Of a stretch of 64,000 nucleotides of DNA, positions 51,478 to 60,885 are shown one piece after another. The stretch lies in the NCBI RefSeq assembly GCF_026898115.1, contig NZ_CP114036.1, positions 4,644,001-4,708,000 on the forward strand. Reading direction: 5' to 3'. The stretch is from Streptomyces sp. S465 (lineage in GTDB: Bacteria > Actinomycetota > Actinomycetes > Streptomycetales > Streptomycetaceae). Under the pieces are notes generated by a model. The model ran no database searches and was not told where the DNA came from. It was given only the letters and a program-made list of their open reading frames with translations. Numbering within the stretch: the first letter of the stretch is position 1; the number at the start of each line of letters is the position of its first letter. Position numbers and translations under genes: made by a program.

Positions 51478-53790
51478 TCAGCTGGACTTCTTCTGTGTCA
51501 GGTCATAGAGCGTGGTACTGCCCACGGTGACCTTCTTGTAGGTGGCCTCGATCCAGGAGGTGATCTGGGACGAGGTCCCCTGACCGCCACCCGGTCCGCC
51601 GCCCATACCGGTGCCCGAGGAGATGAAGTAGTGGATCTTGCCCTGCTTCACATACTCCTTGAACTGGGCGAGGGTCGGGGACGGGTCGCTGCCGTTGAAG
51701 CCGCCGATGGCCATCACCGGCTTCTCGGTGGCGAGCTGATAGCTCGCGGCGTTCTGGGACCCGATCGCCGCGGCCATCCAGGTGTAGTCGTCGGCGTTCT
51801 TCTCCAGCTTCGCCTTGACCTCGGCGTCGACCCGCTGGCCGTTGAGCAGTCCGCCCATGCCGCCGCCGGGACCGCCGCCTTCGCCCGTGCCGCCGCCGGG
51901 CATCATGCCCTGCCGGCCGTTCTGCCCCTGCCCCTGGCCATTGCCCTGGGCATTGCCCTGGCCGTTCTGCTGGGACTGGCCGCCGCCCGGGAAACCACCG
52001 CCGGGGAAGCCGTTCTGGCCGCCGGGGAAACCGTTCTGACCACCCGGCATGCCCTGCTGATTGCCCTGGCCCTGGCCACCCTGCTGGCCCGTACCCGTGC
52101 CCGTGCCTTGACCCTGCTGGCCCGCCCCCTGGCGACCGTCCTGCATCCCCGGCGGACCACCCATCCGGCCGCCGCCAGGACGGCCACCGGGACCGCCCAT
52201 GCCACCCGACACCGCCGGACCGGCGGTAATGATCGAGCCGCTCTTCGGGGTGTCGACCGTGTTGAGGGTGTACGCGACCGGTCCGGCCAGCCCCGCCGCG
52301 AGCCCGAGGCCCGCCGCGACCAGCGCCGCCTTACGGCCGAGGCGCACCGTCAGCAGCAGCCCGACCGCCGCCACCAACCCGGCGATCAGCACCGCCCAGC
52401 GCAGCCAGGGGTACCAGTCCGGCGACCGCTCCAGCAGCACGTACGACATGGCGGCGGTGGCCGCGACCGTGACGGCCAGCACCGCGGAGGCCGCCGCCCC
52501 CGCCCGGCCGCCCTCGTTCCGCCGCTCCCACAGCAGCGCCGAGCCCATGCCCACGACCGCCGCGATATAGGGCGCCAGGGCGATGTTGTAGTACTGGTGG
52601 AAGATCCCGGACATGAAGCTGAAGGTGGCGAACGTCATCAGCAGCGCCCCGCCCCACACCAGGAAGGCCGCGCGCCGGGTGTCGGTGCGCTTGGCCCGCC
52701 AGGTCAGCCAGATCCCGGCCGCCAGCAGGATGAACGCCGCGGGCAGCAGCCAGGCGATCTGACCGCCCATGTCGGAGTTGAAGAGCCGGTCGATCCCGGT
52801 CTCGCCCCACATGCCGCCACCGCCGCCACCGGGGCCGCCGCCGCGGCCGCCGCCCCCGACGCTGCCGGTCTCGTTGCCGTTGATCCGGCCCAGACCGTTG
52901 TAGCCGAAGGTCAGCTCCAGGAAGCTGTTGTGCTGCGAACCGCCGATGTACGGGCGCGAGGACTCCGGCCACAGCTCGACGATCGCGACCCACCAGCCGC
53001 CGGAGACCACCATCGCGAGCCCCGCGAGCAGCAGCTGCCCGATCCGCCGGCCGAGCTTCGCCGGGGCGCACACCACGTACACCACCGCGAGCGGCGGCAG
53101 GATCAGCCACGCCTGGAGCGTCTTGGTGAGGAAGCCGAGGCCGAAGCAGACTCCCGCGAACACCAGCCACTTGGTGCGGGCGTCCTCCAGCGCGCGCAGC
53201 ACGCAGTAGATGGCCGAGACCATCAGCAGGCACAGCAGCGCGTCGGGGTTGTTGAAGCGGAACATCAGCGCCGCGACCGGGGTGACCGCGAGCGCCGCGC
53301 CCGCGATAAGCCCGGCGGCCGCGCTGAACCTGCGGCGGACGGCCGCGTACAGCACTCCGACGGTCGCGACGCCCATCAGCGCCTCGGGGACGAGGATCGC
53401 CCAGGAGGAGAGGCCGAAGATCCGCACCGACAGGGCCATCGGCCACAGCGCGGCCGGGGGCTTGTCGACGGTGATGGCGTTCGCGGCGTCGGAGGAGCCG
53501 AAGAAGAACGCCTTCCAGCTCTGGCTGCCCGCCTGCACGGCCGCCGAGTAGAACTGGTTGGCGTAGCCGGAGGCGCCCAGGCTCCACAGGTAGAGCACGG
53601 TGGTCACGGCCAGCAGGGCCCACAGGGCGGGCCGCGCCCAGCGCGGGTCCTCCGGCCGTCCCCGCCAGGCCCGCGCCAGACGCGAGCCGCTGGGGGCCTG
53701 CGGGCGCGCCGCCTGGCCCGCGTCCGGACCGGCGGGGGCCGTCGGGGACGGGGGCCCGGCGTCCCGGGTGCCGTAGTCGTAGGTCGTCAT
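51478..53790 (-). CDS. GT39/ArnT-like membrane glycosyltransferase (770 aa)
   Basis: Polyprenol-phosphate-sugar-dependent transferase acting outside the membrane. About 13 TM helices lie between residues 55 and 510. The first loop has SAAVQAGSQSWKAFFFGSSD with the catalytic-type acidic DKPPAALWPMALSVRIFGLS. A Gly-rich loop (about 305-325) and a large Gly/Gln/Met-rich segment (about 520-640) precede a conserved C-terminal domain (DDYTWMAAAIGSQNAASYQL, PVMAIGGFNGSDPSPTLAQF). The ATG at 53790 overlaps the stop of the GT2-GtrA gene by one base (TGATG). It is the last gene of the four-gene operon; acceptor and sugar are unknown. Confidence 0.9.
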   Translation of the reverse strand: MTTYDYGTRDAGPPSPTAPAGPDAGQAARPQAPSGSRLARAWRGRPEDPRWARPALWALLAVTTVLYLWSLGASGYANQFYSAAVQAGSQSWKAFFFGSSDAANAITVDKPPAALWPMALSVRIFGLSSWAILVPEALMGVATVGVLYAAVRRRFSAAAGLIAGAALAVTPVAALMFRFNNPDALLCLLMVSAIYCVLRALEDARTKWLVFAGVCFGLGFLTKTLQAWLILPPLAVVYVVCAPAKLGRRIGQLLLAGLAMVVSGGWWVAIVELWPESSRPYIGGSQHNSFLELTFGYNGLGRINGNETGSVGGGGRGGGPGGGGGGMWGETGIDRLFNSDMGGQIAWLLPAAFILLAAGIWLTWRAKRTDTRRAAFLVWGGALLMTFATFSFMSGIFHQYYNIALAPYIAAVVGMGSALLWERRNEGGRAGAAASAVLAVTVAATAAMSYVLLERSPDWYPWLRWAVLIAGLVAAVGLLLTVRLGRKAALVAAGLGLAAGLAGPVAYTLNTVDTPKSGSIITAGPAVSGGMGGPGGRPGGGRMGGPPGMQDGRQGAGQQGQGTGTGTGQQGGQGQGNQQGMPGGQNGFPGGQNGFPGGGFPGGGQSQQNGQGNAQGNGQGQGQNGRQGMMPGGGTGEGGGPGGGMGGLLNGQRVDAEVKAKLEKNADDYTWMAAAIGSQNAASYQLATEKPVMAIGGFNGSDPSPTLAQFKEYVKQGKIHYFISSGTGMGGGPGGGQGTSSQITSWIEATYKKVTVGSTTLYDLTQKKSS

Positions 53791-55118
53791 CAGTTGTCGT
53801 TCCTCGGGTCGTCGTCGATGGTGGCCCCGCTGTCCGACGGGAAGACCCAGGCCCGGAAGAGCAGGAAGCGCAGGATGGTCGCGGCGAGGTTCGCCGCGAT
53901 CAGCACGGCCAGTTCGGTGCCGTGCGAGGCGGTGCCGGGGGCGGCGTCCAGGGCGGCCAGGGAGCCGCTGGTCAGCACGAGGCCGATGCCGAAGACGACC
54001 AGCCCCTGTGCCTGGTGGCGCATCGCGCGCTCCCGCCCGCGTACGCCGAAGGTGAGCCTCCGGTTGGCCGCGGTGTTGCCGAGCGCCGACAGCAGCAGCG
54101 CCAGCGCGTTGGCCACCTGCGGGCCGGTGCCCAGCCGGAAGAGGGAGTACAGCAACAGATAGATCAGCGTGCTCAGCGCGCCGACCACGCAGAACCCGAC
54201 CAGCTGGCGGGCCAGGCCCTTCGGCACCCCGCTCAGCTCGCGGTCGCGCGGATCGTCGCCGAACGGACGGCGCACCCGGTCCAGCGGCAGCGCGCCGGTG
54301 GCCAGCGCGCGCCCCACCCGCCACACCCCCTTGAGGTCCTCGGTGGCCGTCTTCACGATGTGGACCGTGCTGTTCGGGTCGTCGACCCAGTCCACCGGCA
54401 CCTCGTGGATGCGCAGCCCGGCCCGCTCGGCCAGCACCAGCATCTCGGTGTCGAAGAACCACCCGGTGTCCTCGACCATGGGCAGCAGCCGTTCGGCGAC
54501 GTCCTTACGGATCGCTTTGAAGCCGCACTGGGCGTCGGAGAAGCGGGCGGCCAGGCTGCCGCGCAGGATCAGGTTGTACGCCCGCGAGATGAACTCGCGC
54601 TTGGGCCCGCGCACCACGCGTGAGCTGCGCGCCAGCCGTGATCCGATCGCCAGGTCGGAGTGCCCGGAGATCAGCGGGGCGACCAGCGGCAGCAGCGCCT
54701 TGAGGTCCGTGGACAGATCGACGTCCATATAGGCGAGCACGGGCGCCTCGGACAGCGACCACACCGTGCGCAGCGCCCGCCCGCGCCCCTTCTGCTCCAG
54801 CCGGACCGCCGCCACCTCCTCGATGGTGTCGTCCAGGCGGGCCGCCAGCTCGGGGGTGCGGTCGGTGCTGGCGTTGTCGGCGATGGTGATCCGGAAGCCG
54901 TACGGAAAGGTGCGGGTCAGGTGGTCGTGCAGCCGCCGTACGCACCGTTCCAGGTCCGCTTCCTCGTTGTAGACGGGGATGACGACGTCCAGCACCGGGC
55001 GGCCGGGTACGACCGACACCGGCCCACGGGCGGGCAAGGTCTGTAGGGGGATCTCGGGCGGCGCCTCGAGAGGGGTGTGGGTTCGCATGACGTCGACGGT
55101 CGCGAGCGGCGCTGTCAC
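53790..55118 (-). CDS. Family 2 glycosyltransferase fused to GtrA domain (442 aa)
   Basis: N-terminal GT2 domain (about 40-265): LDVVIPVYNEEADLERCVRR, ITIADNASTDRTPELAARLD, AYMDVDLSTDLKALLPLVAP (DxD), and GFKAIRKDVAERLLPMVEDT; this is the dolichol/undecaprenyl-phosphate sugar synthase type. The C-terminal GtrA part (about 300-425) has four TM helices (LVGFCVVGALSTLIYLLLYS onward) and probably flips or anchors the lipid-sugar. It supplies lipid-linked sugar for the GT39 enzyme encoded next (inference). GTG start at 55118 overlapping the kinase stop by 4 bases. Confidence 0.93.
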   Translation of the reverse strand: MTAPLATVDVMRTHTPLEAPPEIPLQTLPARGPVSVVPGRPVLDVVIPVYNEEADLERCVRRLHDHLTRTFPYGFRITIADNASTDRTPELAARLDDTIEEVAAVRLEQKGRGRALRTVWSLSEAPVLAYMDVDLSTDLKALLPLVAPLISGHSDLAIGSRLARSSRVVRGPKREFISRAYNLILRGSLAARFSDAQCGFKAIRKDVAERLLPMVEDTGWFFDTEMLVLAERAGLRIHEVPVDWVDDPNSTVHIVKTATEDLKGVWRVGRALATGALPLDRVRRPFGDDPRDRELSGVPKGLARQLVGFCVVGALSTLIYLLLYSLFRLGTGPQVANALALLLSALGNTAANRRLTFGVRGRERAMRHQAQGLVVFGIGLVLTSGSLAALDAAPGTASHGTELAVLIAANLAATILRFLLFRAWVFPSDSGATIDDDPRNDN

Positions 55119-57151
55119 GGCTGTGTGGTCAGCCTGTGACCTGCCTGTGAGTGCGTTACACCCCGGTGAACAGGCAGATGTACGCCGAAGACGGTGCGCC
55201 CGGGAACGCTGTTCACCGTCACCTGCCCGTCGTGTGCCGCCACGACCGCGTGCACGATGGCCAGGCCGAGCCCCGTGCTGCCCGCGGCGCGGGAGCGCGA
55301 GGCGTCGCCGCGCGCGAACCGTTCGAAGACGTGCGGCAGCAGCTCGGGCGGGATGCCCGGCCCGTCGTCCTCGATCTCCAGCGAGACGTACGAGGGCGGC
55401 TGCGGCGGACCGAAGACACCGGCGGCACGGGCGGCCGCGTACGGCGATCCGTACGGCGCGGCATAGGGCGCACCGCCCTTCTTACGGTGCCCGTCGGGGC
55501 TGCCGGGGCTGCCGGGGTTGCCGGAGCTGCCAGCCCCACCGGCCCCACTGGCCCCGCTGCTCCCACCAGCCCCGTAGGACAGTCCGTACGGCGCCGGATA
55601 CGGCGAGGCGTACGGTGCCGCCCGCGACCCGCACAGCACCCGCGCCGTGACCGTGGTGCCGGGCGGAGTGTGCGTACGGGCGTTGGCGAGGAGGTTGACC
55701 AGCACCTGGCGCAGCCGGGCGTCGTCGCCGTGTACGACCGCGGGTTCATCGGGCAGCTCCAGCCGCCAGTTGTGGTCGGAACCGACCGCCCGCGCGTCGC
55801 TGACGGCGTCGACGACCAGCGGGGACAGATCGACCTCCGCCGACTCCAGGGGCCGGCCCGCGTCGAGCCGGGCCAGCAGCAGCAGATCCTCGACCAGCCC
55901 GGTCATCCGCCCGGCCTCGGACTCGACCCGGCCGAGCGCATGCCGGGTCTCGGGCCCGATCTCCTCCCGGCCGCGCCGGGTCAGCTCGGCGTAGCCGCGG
56001 ATCGAGGCCAGCGGCGTACGGAGCTCATGGCTGGCGTCGGCGACGAACTGCCGTACCCGTGTCTCGCTCTCCTGACGGGCCGCGAGCGCCGACTCCACAT
56101 GGCCGAGCATGCGGTTGAGCGCCGCGCCCACCTGGCCGACCTCGGTACGCGGATCGGCCTCCGAGGACGGGACGCGCTCGCGCAGCGCCACCTCACCGCT
56201 GTGCAGGGGGAGTTCGGAGACCCGGGTGGCGGTCGCGGCCACCCGCCGCAGCGGGCGCAGCGAGATGCCGACCATCGCGGCCCCGGCGATCCCGGCCGCG
56301 ACCAGCCCGGCCGCGGTCACACAGACCTCGACGAGGATGAGGGTGTTGACCGTGTCCTGGGTCTGGGCGAGCGGGAAGGCGAGGATGATGCCGCCTTCCG
56401 CGTGGTCCCACTGGGCCACGGCCCGGTAGCCGCCGAGGCCGGGCAGATCGACGGTGTGCACCCGGCCGTCCCGCGGGACGGTGCCGAGCGCCTTCAGCTG
56501 ACCGCTGCTCAGGGAGTCCACCCGGCCCGCCACGTCGGTGTCGTCCGTCATGGGCGAGTCATTGCTCTTGCCGGACGTGGAGATATCACCGTTCTGGTCG
56601 AAACGCGCCCCGACCGTGCCGATGGGCTGACCGGGCGAGGCGACGAAGAGCACGTCGTCATGGGGCAGCTGGCGCTCCGGACCCGGCCTGCTCTGAAACC
56701 GCCCGACGGCCCCCCGCAGGTCTTCGTCCACCTGGCCCTGTAGGTACGACTGCAGGGCGATGGTCGTGACGGTGGCGATCACCGCGCAGACCACCGCGAT
56801 CAGCGCGACGGCCGAGACGACGAGGCGAGTGCGCAGCGACCAGGGACGGCGCCCGGCCCGCTGAGCGCGCCGGGCGTGCGCACGCCCCCGAGGCGCCGCC
56901 GGAGCGGCGGCGGGACCGGCCCCTCGAGCCGCACCGGACGCCTGCGACGCTCCGGCGGCCTCGGACGCTCCGGCTGCCTCGGGCGTCCCGACGACCTCGG
57001 GCGTACGGCGGGCCTCAGGCATCCCGACAGCCTCAGACGTACGGGCAGCCTCGGAAGCACGGCCGGCCCCGGGCGTACGGCCGGCCCCGGACGTACCGTC
57101 GTGCGGGGGCGTCTCGGAGGCCCGGGACGGCCGGGTCGGGAGGTGCGCCAC
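55115..57151 (-). CDS. Membrane sensor histidine kinase with inserted repeat segment (678 aa)
   Basis: HAMP-type kinase: cytoplasmic repeat-rich N-terminus (1-105), TM1 VVSAVALIAVVCAVIATVTT, extracytoplasmic sensor (about 135-260), TM2 LILVEVCVTAAGLVAAGIAG, HAMP to about 355, HisKA H-box FVADASHELRTPLASIRGYA (His about 375), N box VNLLANARTHTP, then an extra about 80-residue Gly/Ser/Tyr/Pro segment (507-587) before the G1 box EIEDDGPGIPPEL and G2 GSTGLGLAIVHAV. The insert lies within the ATP-lid fold and is unusual. It starts 5 bp after the regulator gene; the start could be later because the first 100 residues are low-complexity. Confidence 0.92.
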   Translation of the reverse strand: MAHLPTRPSRASETPPHDGTSGAGRTPGAGRASEAARTSEAVGMPEARRTPEVVGTPEAAGASEAAGASQASGAARGAGPAAAPAAPRGRAHARRAQRAGRRPWSLRTRLVVSAVALIAVVCAVIATVTTIALQSYLQGQVDEDLRGAVGRFQSRPGPERQLPHDDVLFVASPGQPIGTVGARFDQNGDISTSGKSNDSPMTDDTDVAGRVDSLSSGQLKALGTVPRDGRVHTVDLPGLGGYRAVAQWDHAEGGIILAFPLAQTQDTVNTLILVEVCVTAAGLVAAGIAGAAMVGISLRPLRRVAATATRVSELPLHSGEVALRERVPSSEADPRTEVGQVGAALNRMLGHVESALAARQESETRVRQFVADASHELRTPLASIRGYAELTRRGREEIGPETRHALGRVESEAGRMTGLVEDLLLLARLDAGRPLESAEVDLSPLVVDAVSDARAVGSDHNWRLELPDEPAVVHGDDARLRQVLVNLLANARTHTPPGTTVTARVLCGSRAAPYASPYPAPYGLSYGAGGSSGASGAGGAGSSGNPGSPGSPDGHRKKGGAPYAAPYGSPYAAARAAGVFGPPQPPSYVSLEIEDDGPGIPPELLPHVFERFARGDASRSRAAGSTGLGLAIVHAVVAAHDGQVTVNSVPGRTVFGVHLPVHRGVTHSQAGHRLTTQP

Positions 57152-57156
57152 GGTGC

Positions 57157-57894
57157 CTACTCCCCGGGCTTGATCAGATACCCGGCGCCACGCCGGGTGT
57201 GGATCATCGGGCTGCGCCCCGCGTCGATCTTGCGCCGCAGATACGAGATGTAGAGCTCGACGACGTTCGCCTGGCCGCCGAAGTCATAGCTCCAGACCCG
57301 GTCGAGGATCTGCGCCTTGCTGAGCACACGGCGCGGATTGCGCATGAGGTAGCGCAGCAGCTCGAACTCGGTCGCGGTGAGGTGGATCTCCTGGCCGCCG
57401 CGCGAGACCTCATGACTGTCCTCGTCCAGGACCAGGTCGCCGACCGCCAGCACCGACTCACTGCGCGCGGCCGCCGCCCCCGACCTGCGCAGCAGACCGC
57501 GCAGCCGGGCGACGACCTCTTCCAGGCTGAACGGCTTGGTGACGTAGTCGTCGCCGCCCGCCGTCAGCCCCGCGATCCGGTCCTCCACCGCGTCCCGCGC
57601 GGTCAGGAACAGCACCGGGACGTCGGGCAGTTCGCGACGCACCCGCCCCAGCACCGTGAGCCCGTCCATATCGGGCAGCATGACGTCCAGGACCACCGCG
57701 TCCGGGCGCATTTCCCGGGTGATCCGGATCGCCTCGGCGCCGTCGCCCGCGGTGCGCACCTCCCAGCCCTCGTAGCGCAGTGCCATCGACAGCAGGTCGG
57801 CGAGCGCCGACTCATCGTCCACAACCAGCACCCGGACGGGACTCCCGTCGGGACGCAGCAGCTCGGTACGCCCATGAGGCGAGGTCGACATCAT
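57157..57894 (-). CDS. OmpR/PhoB-family response regulator (245 aa)
   Basis: Receiver domain VRVLVVDDESALADLLSMAL with phospho-acceptor in AVVLDVMLPDMDGLTVLGRV and Lys in DDYVTKPFSLEEVVARLRGL; C-terminal winged helix RYLMRNPRRVLSKAQILDRV with ELYISYLRRKIDAGRSPMIH and TRRGAGYLIKP. The ATG at 57894 (MMSTSPHGRT) follows GGAGG; longer frames are rejected. First gene of the operon regulator-kinase-GT2/GtrA-GT39, with overlaps or tiny gaps at each junction. Confidence 0.95.
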   Translation of the reverse strand: MMSTSPHGRTELLRPDGSPVRVLVVDDESALADLLSMALRYEGWEVRTAGDGAEAIRITREMRPDAVVLDVMLPDMDGLTVLGRVRRELPDVPVLFLTARDAVEDRIAGLTAGGDDYVTKPFSLEEVVARLRGLLRRSGAAAARSESVLAVGDLVLDEDSHEVSRGGQEIHLTATEFELLRYLMRNPRRVLSKAQILDRVWSYDFGGQANVVELYISYLRRKIDAGRSPMIHTRRGAGYLIKPGE

Positions 57895-58069
57895 GGACTC
57901 CACCCTCCGGGCGCGATCTGAGAGGTCTCTTTCGGCTGCCTGTGAATTACCTGAGAATCCTGTGCGGCCGCCGGGCCCCGCCGCGACGCGGAACGCAGGC
58001 CGAAGGCGGGAACGACAGACCGCAACGCGAGGACGGAATAAGCGCAAGGGCTCTCCGGCTTCCCCCTGT

Positions 58070-58948
58070 ATGACTTCTCGTCCCGCACTTGGCAAGGTCG
58101 GCGTCTGGACCGCGGCCCTGAAGGCGAACTCGGTTCCATCAGAGCAGGTCAGCGAGGCAGCAGCCGAACTGGACGAGCTGGGGTACGGCGCCATCTGGCT
58201 CGGCGGCAACCCCAGCCCGGATCAGGCCGGGCTCCTCCTGGAGGCCACCTCTCGGATCACCGTCGCGACCGGCATCCTCAGCATCTGGGACCACGAGGCG
58301 GCCTACGTCGCCGAGCGGCACACCGCGCTCAACGCGGCCCACGACGGCCGCTTCCTCCTCGGCCTCGGCGTGAGCCACAGCGCCATCGCCGGCGAGCGCT
58401 ACCGGCGTCCGTACACGGCGATGAAGGAGTACCTGACCGCGCTGGACTCCGCCCCGGGCCCGGTCCCCGCCTCCCAGCGGGTCCTGGCCGCCCTGGGCCC
58501 CAAGATGCTGGAGCTGTCCCGGGACCGGGCGGCCGGCGCGCATCCGTACCTCGTCACCCCGGAGCACACCGGCAAGGCCCGCGACATCCTGGGCAAGGAT
58601 GCCGTGCTCGCGCCGGAGCTGAAGGTCGTCCTCGACACGGACCCGGACCGCGCCCGCGCCACCGCCCGCCGCTATCTCAGCCACTACCTGGCACTGCCCA
58701 ACTACACCAAGAACTTCCAGCGGCTGGGCTTCGAGGACCAGGACTTCGTGGACGGTGGCAGCGACCGTCTCATCTCGGCCATGTTCGCCCTCGGCGACGC
58801 GGAGGTGGTCCGGGGGCGCGTCGAGGAGTTCCTGGCCGCGGGTGCGGACCATGTCGCGCTCCAGGTGGTGACCGAATCGCCGATGACCGATCTGCCGCGC
58901 GCGCAGTGGCGCACCCTGGCCGAGGCGCTGCCGCTGGACAAGAGCTGA
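58070..58948 (+). CDS. LLM-class F420-dependent oxidoreductase (292 aa)
   Basis: TIM-barrel luciferase-like monooxygenase of the mycobacterial F420 type (TIGR03620-like). Motifs: GKVGVWTAALKANSVPSEQV, LDELGYGAIWLGGNPSPDQA, ITVATGILSIWDHEAAYVAE, RFLLGLGVSHSAIAGERYRR, RVLAALGPKMLELSRDRAAG, and AGADHVALQVV at the C-terminus. Substrate unknown. ATG 58070; the frame is open upstream but overlaps the divergent regulator's promoter. It stands alone between a divergent operon and a convergent amidohydrolase gene. Confidence 0.9.
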   Translation: MTSRPALGKVGVWTAALKANSVPSEQVSEAAAELDELGYGAIWLGGNPSPDQAGLLLEATSRITVATGILSIWDHEAAYVAERHTALNAAHDGRFLLGLGVSHSAIAGERYRRPYTAMKEYLTALDSAPGPVPASQRVLAALGPKMLELSRDRAAGAHPYLVTPEHTGKARDILGKDAVLAPELKVVLDTDPDRARATARRYLSHYLALPNYTKNFQRLGFEDQDFVDGGSDRLISAMFALGDAEVVRGRVEEFLAAGADHVALQVVTESPMTDLPRAQWRTLAEALPLDKS

Positions 58949-59063
58949 CCGCTGGACGGCAGCTGACCGCCGGACAAGCCCCGAGCCCCGCCCCCTCGTC
59001 CGGCGCCGGAATGGCGCCGGACGAGCCTCACACCTCAAAGAACCCTCGCACCCCGAACAGCCC

Positions 59064-59930
59064 TCATATCCCGAACAGCCGCGCCGCGTTCCCGTAGCAC
59101 ACCGCGCGCAGCCACTCCTCGTCCTGGCCGATCCGCGTCAGGGCGTCCAGCGCGTGCCGGTACCCGTACGGGATGTTGGGGAAGTCGCTCCCGAACAGCA
59201 CCCGGTCCCCCAGGGCGGCCAGCCTGCCCCGCTCCGCCCGCGGAAACGGCCACTGGCTCTCGGTGAAGTCGGTGAAGGCCATCGTGGTGTCCAGGTGCAC
59301 GCCTTCGTACCGCTCCGCCAGTCCCAGGAAGTCCGCGTACTCCGGCAGCCCCATGTGCGCGATGATCAGGCGCAGTCGAGGATGGCGGGCCAGCACCCGC
59401 GCCACCGGCTCCGGGCCGGTGTACTTGCCCGGCTCGGGCCCCGAGCCACAGTGGATGACCACAGGCGTCCCGCTCTCGGCGAGCGTGGCCCACACCGGCT
59501 CGAGCAGCGCGTCGCCCGGGTCGTACGCCCCCACCTGCACATGCGCCTTGAACACCCGCGCCCCGGCGTCGATCGCCGCCCGCACATACCCCTCCACACC
59601 GGGCTCGGGGAAGAAGGTCGCGGTGTGCAGACAGTCGGGCGTACGGGCGGCGAAGCCGGCGGACCAGTCGTTCAGCCACCGCGCCATGTCCGGCTTGTGG
59701 GGATACAGCATCGAGGTGAAGGCCCGCACCCCGAACGCCCGCAACAGCGCGAGCCGTTCGGCCTCCTCCTCGCGGTAGGTGATGGGCCAGCGGGGCTCGA
59801 CGGCGTCGAAGTAGGCCCAGACCTTGTCCAGGACGCGCTGGGGCATGAAGTGGGTGTGCACATCGATGAGTCCGGGCAGCCCGAGCTCCTGCCAGAACCG
59901 CTGCACCGAGACCACGGCGGGATCGCTCAT
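59064..59930 (-). CDS. Amidohydrolase family protein (288 aa)
   Basis: Metal-dependent hydrolase/decarboxylase (amidohydrolase-2 type). Metal ligands in LPGLIDVHTHFMPQRVLDKV (HxH), VFKAHVQVGAYDPG, PVVIHCGSGPEPGKYTGPEP, LRLIIAHMGLPEYADFLGLA and the Asp of VLFGSDFPNIPYGYRHALD. All of these are intact, so it is likely active. Members range from ACMS decarboxylase to lactone hydrolases; the substrate is not predictable. ATG at 59930. Lone gene, convergent with the F420 enzyme gene. Confidence 0.9.
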   Translation of the reverse strand: MSDPAVVSVQRFWQELGLPGLIDVHTHFMPQRVLDKVWAYFDAVEPRWPITYREEEAERLALLRAFGVRAFTSMLYPHKPDMARWLNDWSAGFAARTPDCLHTATFFPEPGVEGYVRAAIDAGARVFKAHVQVGAYDPGDALLEPVWATLAESGTPVVIHCGSGPEPGKYTGPEPVARVLARHPRLRLIIAHMGLPEYADFLGLAERYEGVHLDTTMAFTDFTESQWPFPRAERGRLAALGDRVLFGSDFPNIPYGYRHALDALTRIGQDEEWLRAVCYGNAARLFGI

Positions 59931-60159
59931 GCGGTCACGGTAGTTGCCCCGGGCGTATTGCTACAGCCTCGTCTCAGGCACGCTGCGGGTTGATCACGGC
60001 CGCGACCAGCAATTTTGTCACGGCCATGATGATCTACGGCAGCAAGATCATCGCTACCGGAACCGACAAGGTGAACCGACGCTCCGTGACCGACGTACCC
60101 ATCTGAGGCGACCGCCGCCCTTCCGACGTCGTCACCGACCACCACCACGGGGGACGCCC

Positions 60160-60786
60160 ATGCCCAACCACCCGCCACGCACCGCCCGGTCCGGGACCGC
60201 TCTGCTCTGCGCTCTCGGTGTCACCCTCCTCGGCCTCGCCACCGCCGGCTGCGAGGACGACACCGCCGCCGCGTCCGGCCGACAGCAGTCCGACGCGACC
60301 CGCGCCGATGTGGCGGCCGACAGCGACGGGGGCAGGACGCTGCCGCTCGGCGAACCCACGTCGATCACCTACAAGAGCGGCTCGGACCATATGCGCGGCG
60401 CCCTGCGGGTCACGGCGGTGAGCGTGCGCAAGGGAGAGCATGACGAGCTGAGGACGGCGGGTGCGGAACCGTCCGATGTGCGGACGACCCAGCCGTACTA
60501 CGTCACCATGGCCTTCGAGAACATCGGCGAGAACTCCCTCCATTACCCCTTCCTCAACACCCCCACCGGTCTGGAGGACACCAGCGGCGTGGACGACCAG
60601 CCGCTGATCGCCGCCGACACCGAGGTGGCGGCGTGCCCGGGGAAGGACCCGGACGACTTCGCGGCGGGGGCGAAGGTCTCCCTGTGCAAGGTGTTCCTGG
60701 TGCCGAACGGCGCGCGGCCGTCGCGTGTGACATACAGCACGGGCGATGCCACCAAGCGGCCGGTGAGCTGGAAGGTCACGCGCTGA
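60160..60786 (+). CDS. Putative lipoprotein, first of a paralogous pair (208 aa)
   Basis: Signal peptide with lipobox TLLGLATAGC (Cys at about 31), a short linker, then an Ig-like domain of DUF4352 character: LRVTAVSVRKGEHDELRTAG, QPYYVTMAFENIGENSLHYP, FLNTPTGLEDTSGVDDQPLI, DPDDFAAGAKVSLCKVFLVP. Two Cys in the domain may pair. It shares its architecture with the gene at 61157 (motif QPYYVTMxFxNIG). ATG at 60160 with GGGGGA upstream. Function unknown; exported and lipid-anchored. Confidence 0.85.
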   Translation: MPNHPPRTARSGTALLCALGVTLLGLATAGCEDDTAAASGRQQSDATRADVAADSDGGRTLPLGEPTSITYKSGSDHMRGALRVTAVSVRKGEHDELRTAGAEPSDVRTTQPYYVTMAFENIGENSLHYPFLNTPTGLEDTSGVDDQPLIAADTEVAACPGKDPDDFAAGAKVSLCKVFLVPNGARPSRVTYSTGDATKRPVSWKVTR

Positions 60787-60841
60787 CGAGGCACGGACGG
60801 CGTAGCCACGGAACGGCGTAACGACGGAACGACGGAACGAC

Positions 60842-60876
60842 CGAGGGCCCGGCACTCAAGAAGTGCCGGGCCCTCG
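60842..60876. terminator. Hairpin between lipoprotein gene and initiator tRNA
   Basis: Perfect 15-bp arms (60842-60856 and 60862-60876) with a CAAGA loop, serving both the plus-strand lipoprotein gene and the minus-strand tRNA. Confidence 0.85.
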
Positions 60877-60885
60877 ATATCCAAG

